This document shows, piece by piece, positions 6,848 to 11,834 of a stretch of 11,834 nt of DNA; position 1 is the stretch's first letter; each line of letters begins with the position of its first letter. Position numbers and translations under genes: made by a program. Source of the DNA: Promethearchaeota archaeon (GTDB lineage Archaea > Asgardarchaeota > Lokiarchaeia > Sigynarchaeales > SOKP01); NCBI GenBank assembly GCA_014729315.1, contig WJKD01000574.1, forward strand, positions 1 through 11,834. Reading direction: 5' to 3'. The notes under the pieces are model-generated. The model saw only the letters and a program-made list of their open reading frames with translations, did no database searches and was not told the DNA's origin.

Positions 6848-7603
6848 ATGACTGACTATCAGAAAATAGAAAAAGCAGCGAACATAATTAATAAGTCTAA
6901 AAATATTGTCGTTTTTACCGGAGCGGGAATTTCTACCGAATCGGGGATTGCCGATTTTCGTTCAGAAGATGGATTATGGTCTAAATACGATCCCTCCGTT
7001 TACGCGACCTATACATCTTTTCTTAGGCGACCTGAGCTTTTCTGGGAAATGCATCGCGAATTAGAAATTATCCTAGAAAAGGCAAAACCTAATCCGGCTC
7101 ATAAAGCGATCGCAAAATTAGAAAAAATGGGAAAAGTCCGAGCAATTATAACTCAGAATATTGATACCCTCCATGAACAAGCAGGGAGTGGAAAATATGG
7201 AGCAAAAATCTACCATCTCCATGGGACATCTGGCGTTTTACATTGTGTTTCGTGTCATAAAGAACTCAGCAATGATGCAATTGATACTAATTCAGTTGAA
7301 TTTCCCGTGTGTGAATGTGGAGGATTTATAAAGCCGAAAGTAGTATTATTTGGTGAGCCTTTACCCGCAAATACTTTAGATACGGCAATGATGGCATGTA
7401 GAGATTGCGATTGTTTAATCATGGTCGGGAGTTCTCTTGTAGTCTCCCCTGCTAATTTTATGCCCAGCTTTGCCAAAAATAACGGAGCTCAAGCGATATT
7501 TATTAATAAAGATTCAACTGCAATGGATCATATTGCTGATGTATTTCTTAAAGGAAAAGCAGGAGAAATATTCAATAAACTTATAGAAAAAATTACGCGA
7601 TAG
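6848..7603 (+). CDS. Sir2-family NAD-dependent protein deacylase (sirtuin)
   Basis: This 251-residue, complete sirtuin removes acyl groups from protein lysines, consuming NAD and releasing nicotinamide and O-acyl-ADP-ribose. The Rossmann-fold motifs are GAGIS (25-29), GIADFR (33-38), TQNIDTLH (102-109), the catalytic H125 in HLHGT, VVLFGE (165-170) and GSSLVVSP (194-201). The zinc module uses C133-xx-C136 and C155-x-C157; the second pair is one residue shorter than the usual CxxC. The Tyr and Arg that give SIRT5 and CobB their preference for succinyl or malonyl groups are, by my alignment of FWEMHR (65-70), W66 and H69, so plain deacetylation is more likely. Archaeal Sir2 enzymes are known to deacetylate chromatin proteins such as Alba. 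The ATG at 6848 has no Shine-Dalgarno sequence; the short gap suggests translation within the PIG-L operon. Confidence 0.97.
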   Translation: MTDYQKIEKAANIINKSKNIVVFTGAGISTESGIADFRSEDGLWSKYDPSVYATYTSFLRRPELFWEMHRELEIILEKAKPNPAHKAIAKLEKMGKVRAIITQNIDTLHEQAGSGKYGAKIYHLHGTSGVLHCVSCHKELSNDAIDTNSVEFPVCECGGFIKPKVVLFGEPLPANTLDTAMMACRDCDCLIMVGSSLVVSPANFMPSFAKNNGAQAIFINKDSTAMDHIADVFLKGKAGEIFNKLIEKITR

Positions 7604-7658
7604 AAATTAGAATATATCCTAATAACCCAAACTGATTTTATTTTCTATATCATTTCAA
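7604..7658. terminator. Convergent gap between sirtuin and helix-hairpin-helix genes
   Basis: This 55-bp AT-rich gap separates two convergent genes. It includes a T-rich stretch (TTTTATTTTC, 7636-7645) that could stop the sirtuin transcript. No hairpin of note is visible. Confidence 0.3.
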
Positions 7659-8012
7659 TTATCTCGGTAAATAGAATTTACACAATTTACATTGGTTTGC
7701 AGCTATTCTACGATCTGGTCCGAGAATGATGTATCTTTCTTCCATCGGACCACCGCATTTAGGACAATTCTTGACAAAGCTTTCTTTAATCTTATCTAAG
7801 ACAATGGTAAGACCCCGTTCGAGCGTTAATAAGTGTTGCGCGTTTTTGATGATCTTATTAGCAGAAGTAACACCAATTCCTTTTACAAATGCTAATTCGG
7901 CTGGTTTTGAATTCGCAATCTGCTCGATGCTACTGACTCCCGCCTTTTGTAATCTGGCTGCGACGGTGGAACCAATACCTCTAACTCTTACCAGATCCTC
8001 CATATTTGCCAC
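7659..8012 (-). CDS. Helix-hairpin-helix plus zinc-ribbon protein
   Basis: This 117-residue protein has two helix-hairpin-helix motifs in tandem, VRGIGSTVA (10-18) and VKGIGVTSA (43-51), like the DNA-binding N-terminal domain of RadA/Rad51 and related proteins. After a linker helix (about 62-80) comes a zinc ribbon with C83-xx-C86 and C108-xx-C111. The combination suggests a small nucleic-acid-binding protein, possibly a repair or transcription accessory factor; there is no catalytic domain. The specific role is unknown. The listed start is GTG at 8012; an in-frame ATG at 8003 (residue 4) is almost equally good, since neither has a clear Shine-Dalgarno. A TATA-like TTATATAAATA (minus strand, about 8107-8117) lies upstream. 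It appears to be its own transcript, 167 bp from the seven-helix gene behind it. Confidence 0.85.
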   Translation of the reverse strand: MANMEDLVRVRGIGSTVAARLQKAGVSSIEQIANSKPAELAFVKGIGVTSANKIIKNAQHLLTLERGLTIVLDKIKESFVKNCPKCGGPMEERYIILGPDRRIAANQCKLCKFYLPR

Positions 8013-8157
8013 GATATCTTTCGCATATATTCTTACAAATTAATTAGCGCTCTTTAAACCCAGTTAAGGATTATAATCAAATCAATTTTTCTATTAATTT
8101 AAAAATTATTTATATAATCTAAAAAGTAATTAACAAAAAATAAAAGTTAAGTTGGTG

Positions 8158-8164
8158 AAAAAAA
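8158..8164 (-). terminator. T7 terminator after the seven-helix gene at 8180
   Basis: On the minus strand seven T follow a pyrimidine-rich stretch about 15 bases after the stop codon. A second T6 lies at 8134-8139. Both fit archaeal U-tract termination. Confidence 0.45.
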
Positions 8165-8179
8165 GAAAGAAGAACATAA

Positions 8180-8890
8180 TTATTTTTGTATTTGCCGTCC
8201 CACACCGTAATACAATAAATAAGCAGTTGGAAAGAGCGTTAATCCTATTAAGGAATTAATAAGTCTATATATAGGGTTGTTTAAAAAATTTGAAAGAATT
8301 GTAGAATTGAATACAATGAAGTATATCGCAACTCCAAGGAAGTAATAAGCCCATTTTTTTCTTAATAGTGGGTCTTCAAATTTTTTATATATTTTTATCG
8401 AAAAGTAGGCTGTAGGAATAATACCGAAAATATTGACTAATATTAGAGCATATAAATAAAATAATAACGACCAAGCAGGTTTCCAGTCGGTAGTTGCGTC
8501 GATTTTGATTCCATCTGGAATGAACGCTAAGATCAATAATAATCCTCCGTATATTAGAATCAATAGGAATTGTTTATTCGTGGTTATCACTTTTTCTGAT
8601 TTTAACAGAATTAAACTAAATATAAGAAGAAATATCCAAGCAAATGCAAACAAATAGAATGTAATGAAATGAAGAACTAAGACCGTTGGATTGGTTGTAA
8701 GTGGGGCATAAATAACATTTACTACAGTTGCCGATGCGGAGCTGATATAAAATGCGCTAAAAATTTGATTTAATCTCTTCGTATCTCGTTTAAGAATTAA
8801 TAGTGCGATTAAATAATAAACAATTCCCATGCCTAGTTGGATTACATATATTTGAAAAATTCTAACCGGATCGAATTGAAATAGAACCAT
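8180..8890 (-). CDS. Seven-helix membrane protein, tandem paralog 1
   Basis: This 236-residue protein has seven likely helices, at about 11-33, 40-62, 69-96, 107-124, 141-165, 180-199 and 207-229, and ends at YYGVGRQI with no output domain. It is a clear paralog of the protein encoded just upstream at 9143: both begin MVLFQ, align without gaps to about residue 124, and share YAPLT (61-65), LLKS (95-98), TDWKP (134-138) in the loop between helices 4 and 5, and YYGVG near the end. The architecture resembles the seven-helix module of certain histidine kinases (HisKA_7TM-like), with the TDWKP loop probably outside the cell. A sensor, receptor or small transporter role would all fit. The ATG is preceded by AAGG with eight bases of spacing, the same arrangement as in the paralog. 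An inverted repeat lies next to its likely TATA box. Confidence 0.87.
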   Translation of the reverse strand: MVLFQFDPVRIFQIYVIQLGMGIVYYLIALLILKRDTKRLNQIFSAFYISSASATVVNVIYAPLTTNPTVLVLHFITFYLFAFAWIFLLIFSLILLKSEKVITTNKQFLLILIYGGLLLILAFIPDGIKIDATTDWKPAWSLLFYLYALILVNIFGIIPTAYFSIKIYKKFEDPLLRKKWAYYFLGVAIYFIVFNSTILSNFLNNPIYRLINSLIGLTLFPTAYLLYYGVGRQIQK

Positions 8891-8952
8891 TTACTCAACC
8901 TTAATTGTCTAAAATTTTTTAATAGTTAATACTAAAGTATTGTTAACAAAAA

Positions 8953-8985
8953 GTATAAATATTTCTCATAGAATGGCAATTCTAT
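8953..8985 (-). promoter_or_regulatory. TATA-like element with adjacent inverted repeat before seven-helix paralog 1
   Basis: On the minus strand ATTTATAC (8953-8960) is a good archaeal TATA-like element, giving a leader of about 40 bases. Seven bases upstream of it is a perfect 7-bp inverted repeat, ATAGAAT-GGCA-ATTCTAT (8968-8985). That position, touching the TFB recognition area, suits an activator or repressor site. The repeat is seen; the function is inferred. The rest of the 252-bp gap between the paralogs shows no gene. Confidence 0.4.
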
Positions 8986-9095
8986 TGTCTCTTTAATTAA
9001 GGTTAAAATAATAATAGGTTTAGACTCTATGATTATGAATATTAAAAACTACTTCTGATGTATTTGCAATATTTCTCTCTACTGATTAAAAATAT

Positions 9096-9111
9096 AAAAA
9101 AATTAAAAAAA
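9096..9111 (-). terminator. T7-AA-T7 terminator after seven-helix paralog 2
   Basis: On the minus strand two runs of seven T, separated by two A, lie about 30 bases past the stop codon. This mirrors the tract at 541-555 and argues that the two paralogs are separately transcribed. Confidence 0.55.
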
Positions 9112-9142
9112 CTGATTGTTTATAGAAACATATTGAAAAAAG

Positions 9143-9859
9143 CTATCCTATCTGTTTTCCTACGCCGTAATAAATCATATATGGTGCTACTATTACCAAA
9201 AATAAAGCTATAAAACTCCAAACCGTTCTAAAAGTTTGTATATTAATTGTATTTGAAAGAAGCGTCCCATAGGTAAAAATAAATATTCCTAAAATCCCTA
9301 TGACATAATACTTCCATTTTTTCTTTATTTTTTCTTCCTGCAACTTATGATATATTTTAGTCGAATAGAATAAAATAGGGGCTAAGGTTATCCCACCAGT
9401 TAACACTAGAACATAAATAAAAAAAGGCCAACTCCACACGGGTTTCCAATCGGTGCTTGCGTTAATAGTGACGCCCCCTTGGTCATAAAAGATGAAAGGC
9501 GTTAAAAAACCAACCGCATAAGCTAGAACTATTAAAATTTGTTTTTTAGTATCTATAATTACATCTGATTTCAACAAAACTAATGCAAACAACACTAAAA
9601 AAGTTGTACTGAATAATAATAAATAAATGGTAAAGAAGTAGAGAATTCTTACGATAAACTCGTTGGTTAGAGGGGCGTAGATGAAGTTGAGTGTTAAACT
9701 CATAATTCCAAATATATAGAATCCCGATAAAATTAGGTTTAATCTTTTTTTGTTTCGTTTGAATATTTTAACTATTAGGTACAAAAAGTAGGCACAGATT
9801 ATACCTTGAACCACATATATTTGGAAAAATCTTGTAACATCTAATTGAAATAAGACCAT
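9143..9859 (-). CDS. Seven-helix membrane protein, tandem paralog 2
   Basis: This 238-residue protein is the second copy of the family at 8180-8890; by eye about two-fifths of residues are identical. Seven likely helices lie at about 11-33, 40-62, 69-96, 107-124, 143-167, 182-201 and 209-231. Shared fixed points are N41, N58, YAPLT (61-65), LLKS (95-98), TDWKP (136-140) and YYGVG near the C terminus. The main length change is two extra residues, with a GG pair (128-129), in the predicted outer loop before TDWKP, which could alter ligand choice. It has no kinase or other soluble domain. ATTAAGG ends eight bases before the ATG, as in the paralog, which suggests the duplication included the translation signal. 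Function is unknown; sensor-like by architecture. Confidence 0.87.
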   Translation of the reverse strand: MVLFQLDVTRFFQIYVVQGIICAYFLYLIVKIFKRNKKRLNLILSGFYIFGIMSLTLNFIYAPLTNEFIVRILYFFTIYLLLFSTTFLVLFALVLLKSDVIIDTKKQILIVLAYAVGFLTPFIFYDQGGVTINASTDWKPVWSWPFFIYVLVLTGGITLAPILFYSTKIYHKLQEEKIKKKWKYYVIGILGIFIFTYGTLLSNTINIQTFRTVWSFIALFLVIVAPYMIYYGVGKQIG

Positions 9860-10289
9860 AAAAATATCCTTAATTCTTTTTAGTTAACGAATTTAAGATT
9901 TTATAATAATATGGTAGAGGTTAGATATTTAAATTTTTTGTAAAAAACCTGATTATCCTTTTTTTCATTCACAAAATTAGATTATTTGGGTTCTTATTAA
10001 TGTCATGATAAATTTAAAAATAATTTAGGATTATCAATACCGAAATAATCGACATTATTAATCTGAGACTCGGTTCCTTCGAGGAGTTTAGTGTGAAGTT
10101 CTATAAATAATAAGGGAATTTAAATCAATCGGAATAAGTATTAATCCACTTTTCTTAGCTCTAATATTTAATTTTTTCTTTTTATTTAATAAAGATTTAC
10201 TATATAATTTAACGGGCTTTCAGTTTAAAACAAAAGCATATAAAATCTTGTATTAATTTATACAACTAAAGCACATTTATTATTAAACA
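9860..10289. other. 430-bp intergenic region between divergent genes
   Basis: I find no credible gene here: the ATG codons on the plus strand run for at most about ten codons. The ends should carry the promoters of the minus-strand seven-helix gene and the plus-strand HdrD-like gene. The middle is AT-rich except for a small mixed-base island at 10064-10095, which contains a short hairpin, TCCT-TCG-AGGA (10075-10085). The island does not match a tRNA or a C/D-box RNA. Confidence 0.5.
10238..10245 (+). promoter_or_regulatory. TATA-like element before the HdrD-like gene
   Basis: ATATAAAA, preceded by the purine-rich CAAAAGC, lies 45 bases before the ATG at 10290. The predicted start is near 10270, leaving a leader of about 20 bases without a Shine-Dalgarno sequence. 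Position and resemblance are the only support. Confidence 0.35.
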
Positions 10290-11510
10290 ATGACTATAAC
10301 CGATAAAAGAGAAGAAGAAAAAATTAAATCCCGAGAGATCATTAAGAAAGTAATCGATGCAGCTAATTTTTGTTATAATTGTAATAAGTGTGTGAATGTA
10401 TGTCCACTCTCCCATTTGGATATTTTTTCTCCGCGACAACTCGTTAATGATCTAACTTTTTTATCAATCGAAGAAACAACAACAAAAAATAATATTTGGA
10501 ATTGTTTAACTTGCGGTCAGTGTTCGACTTACTGTCCAATGACGCAAGACGCCACGGGAGTGAAAATTCCAGAGCTTGTTTTAGAATTAAGAAAACTTTC
10601 TTCTCATGAAGAAGAACAATTAAGTAAAATTAGTCAGTGTGAAACCCACGACGGTATCTTTCCCTTAATCTCGAAACTAATGGGGGAAAACCCACAACCC
10701 CCTGATAAATTAAGCTTTTTAGAGGGGATTAATTTAAAAGTGGCCAAATCTGGTGAAATTGCGTATTTTATTGGATGCCTACCTATAATGCGAGATGTTA
10801 TATACTCTTTTGAAGTAAATTATATCGATACGGCAAAAACAGTCATTAGTTTACTTAATGAAATTAATGTGAAACCGGTTATTCTAAACGAAAAATGCTG
10901 CGGTCACGACATTTTATGGGGAAGAGGAGATATAGAAACGTTCAAAAAACTGGCGGAGTATAATGTCAAACTATACAAAGATGCAGGCGTAAAGACGGTT
11001 ATTGTTTCCTGCGCAGAAGGGTATCGGACGTGGAAATACGATTATCCCCAGATAATAGAAGATTGTGATTTTGAAGTATATTACATCGCTGAATATCTAT
11101 TAGAAAAAAGGGTTCTTGAATCGCTTAGATTTCCTCAAGAAAAGCCCGTAAAAGTCACATACCACGATGCGTGCAGATTGGGAAGAATGGGGGGCGGTCT
11201 GTACGATGCACCAAGAACCTTATTGAAAAAAATACCTGGTGTGAAATTAATTGAAATGGAGCATATTAAAGAAGACGCGGGATGTTGTGGCGTATCTGCT
11301 TTTTCAGGATGCAATGAATACACCAGAATCTTGAGAAAACAAAGAATTGAAGAAGCCCTTCATACTGGAGCGGAATATTTAATCGTTCCTTGTCCAAAAT
11401 GTTTAACTCATTTTAATTGTTACTTATCCGAACCAAGCTTAAATGATAAAATGAAAATTAAAGTAATGGACTTAATGAATTTTCTTGGCAAGTTATTGTT
11501 CTTAGTCTAG
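10290..11510 (+). CDS. HdrD-like iron-sulfur protein (HdrC-HdrB fusion, CCG domains)
   Basis: This 406-residue protein has the layout and length of HdrD, the catalytic subunit of membrane-type heterodisulfide reductase. Two 4Fe-4S motifs come first: C28-xx-C31-xx-C34-xxx-C38-P and C72-xx-C75-xx-C78-xxx-C82-P. Two CCG domains follow. The second is complete (C295, C332-C333-G334, C368-xx-C371) and should bind a noncubane cluster at a thiol/disulfide active site. The first has C163, C203-C204-G205 and C241, but its fifth position is G244 instead of Cys. Related subunits also serve in glycerol-3-phosphate (GlpC) and lactate (LldE) dehydrogenases or next to FAD oxidases. No HdrE, HdrA, flavin dehydrogenase or hydrogenase gene lies in this window, so the electron donor and substrate are open. 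No membrane helix is present. The ATG at 10290 follows a short leader without a Shine-Dalgarno sequence. Confidence 0.9.
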   Translation: MTITDKREEEKIKSREIIKKVIDAANFCYNCNKCVNVCPLSHLDIFSPRQLVNDLTFLSIEETTTKNNIWNCLTCGQCSTYCPMTQDATGVKIPELVLELRKLSSHEEEQLSKISQCETHDGIFPLISKLMGENPQPPDKLSFLEGINLKVAKSGEIAYFIGCLPIMRDVIYSFEVNYIDTAKTVISLLNEINVKPVILNEKCCGHDILWGRGDIETFKKLAEYNVKLYKDAGVKTVIVSCAEGYRTWKYDYPQIIEDCDFEVYYIAEYLLEKRVLESLRFPQEKPVKVTYHDACRLGRMGGGLYDAPRTLLKKIPGVKLIEMEHIKEDAGCCGVSAFSGCNEYTRILRKQRIEEALHTGAEYLIVPCPKCLTHFNCYLSEPSLNDKMKIKVMDLMNFLGKLLFLV

Positions 11511-11513
11511 CCT

Positions 11514-11538
11514 CTTTTTTAATACTTATATAAAAAAG
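11514..11538. terminator. Bidirectional terminator between HdrD-like and zinc-ribbon genes
   Basis: CTTTTTTA (11514-11521) and TAAAAAAG (11531-11538) form a perfect 8-bp inverted repeat with a nine-base loop. Each strand therefore reads a T6 tract when entering from its own gene. It begins four bases after the stop codon of the HdrD-like gene and sits between convergent genes. Confidence 0.6.
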
Positions 11539-11587
11539 TGAAAAAAGAAAAATAGTAAATTCTAACAGTCTGATTCATAATAAACTT

Positions 11588-11788
11588 TCATTGGCTAACT
11601 TCTCGCCATAAAGTACCGCAATTCCCACACTTAAATTTCTTCCCGTATACTCGGGGGTAATCCATAATTATTGTTTGCTTATCTACAGATTCGTGAATCA
11701 TATTTGGGTTTTCTTCCCCACAGCTAGGACATTTCCTTCGCCCTTCTGTTTTTTCAATTGTTAGGATATCGTCCGCTTCTTCTCCCAT
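11588..11788 (-). CDS. Small TFIIS/RPB9-like zinc-ribbon protein
   Basis: This 66-residue protein is a single four-cysteine zinc ribbon with a short acidic N-terminal tail. C20-P-S-C23-G and C54-G-N-C57-G, followed by W61-R62, with D43-Y-P45 before F52-K-C54, give the pattern CPxCG...DxP...FxCxxCGxxWR of the C-terminal ribbon of TFIIS, TFS and RPB9. The paired Asp-Glu that inserts into the polymerase active site in TFIIS is not present between the cysteine pairs, so transcript-cleavage activity is not expected. It may be a polymerase-associated factor or a nucleic-acid binder; I recall closely similar small proteins in Lokiarchaea, without an assigned function. Translation is well marked: GGAGATG (minus strand, 11799-11805) lies ten bases before the ATG. 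It is convergent with the HdrD-like gene. Confidence 0.85.
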   Translation of the reverse strand: MGEEADDILTIEKTEGRRKCPSCGEENPNMIHESVDKQTIIMDYPRVYGKKFKCGNCGTLWREVSQ

Positions 11789-11798
11789 TTAATTTTTT

Positions 11799-11805
11799 CA
11801 TCTCC
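11799..11805 (-). promoter_or_regulatory. Strong Shine-Dalgarno site of the zinc-ribbon gene
   Basis: GGAGATG on the minus strand is the closest match in the window to the archaeal consensus GGAGGTGAT and lies ten bases before the ATG. It fixes the start and contrasts with most other genes here, which lack such a site. Confidence 0.65.
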
Positions 11806-11834
11806 AAAATTTTAAAACATAAATACTATACTAC

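Noticed and set aside
604..8123. ATAATCTAAA shared by the AhpD upstream region (604-613) and the region near 8114-8123
   Set aside because: The second copy is not part of an inverted repeat and is a short A+T-rich 10-mer, so a shared regulator is not supported.
8883..8947. GTTAAC upstream of both seven-helix paralogs (8942-8947 and 9883-9888) as a common operator
   Set aside because: The distances to the two start codons differ greatly (52 versus 24 bases) and six-base palindromes are frequent, so there is no positional support.
6807..9005. ATTAAGGTT occurring several times (near 6807, 8897 and 8997) as a regulatory repeat
   Set aside because: The copies differ in orientation and in position relative to genes. 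Only the ATTAAGG elements in front of the two paralogs have matching spacing, and these are explained as inherited ribosome sites.
9029..9085. Possible C/D-box guide RNA: ATGATTA, CTGATGTA and CTGA in order
   Set aside because: The C box deviates from RUGAUGA, and the internal D' and C' boxes would overlap, which is not possible in a working C/D RNA. Such short matches are expected by chance in AT-rich DNA.
10064..10095. tRNA-like fragment around GGTTCCTTCGAGG
   Set aside because: No acceptor stem, anticodon arm or proper T-loop (TTCRANY) can be formed, so it is neither a tRNA nor an obvious attachment site.

Overview
The window looks like chromosomal DNA from an Asgard archaeon, most likely of the Lokiarchaeia type. 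The evidence is: very AT-rich DNA (about two-thirds A+T by eye); AT-rich TATA-like elements rather than bacterial -35/-10 boxes; few strong Shine-Dalgarno sites; U-tract terminators; several free-standing seven-helix membrane proteins; small zinc-ribbon proteins; and an HdrD-like iron-sulfur protein. The placement rests on gene content and recalled family resemblance, not on a marker-gene tree. There are no RNA genes, CRISPR arrays, insertion sequences or tRNA-like attachment sites that I can see, and all thirteen protein genes appear intact.

Layout. (1) 82-1012, plus strand: a four-helix membrane protein of unknown function, then an AhpD/carboxymuconolactone decarboxylase-family thiol protein preceded by a striking inverted-repeat cluster. 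(2) 1092-4415: an FGGY sugar kinase (minus, TTG start) and a class III PLP aminotransferase of the glutamate-1-semialdehyde aminomutase-like group (plus). They diverge from a 288-bp intergenic region with repeated TTCGA/TTCGAA elements. (3) 4580-5931, plus: an unrecognised 139-residue soluble protein and a free-standing seven-helix membrane protein. (4) 6136-7603, plus: a probable two-gene operon of a PIG-L-type zinc N-deacetylase (TTG start) and a Sir2 NAD-dependent deacylase, 43 bp apart. (5) 7659-9859, minus: a small helix-hairpin-helix plus zinc-ribbon protein and two tandem paralogous seven-helix proteins. (6) 10290-11510, plus: an HdrD-like protein with two 4Fe-4S motifs and two CCG domains. 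(7) 11588-11788, minus: a 66-residue TFIIS/RPB9-like zinc ribbon.

The genes do not form one obvious pathway. The best-supported functional units are the divergent kinase/aminotransferase pair, the PIG-L/Sir2 deacetylase pair, and the set of seven-helix proteins that resemble sensor modules without any attached kinase. The HdrD-like protein fits an anaerobic, thiol/disulfide-based redox metabolism, and the AhpD-like protein could belong to the same thiol chemistry, but neither has its usual partner here. Most genes end in T-rich tracts, so most transcription units are probably one or two genes long.
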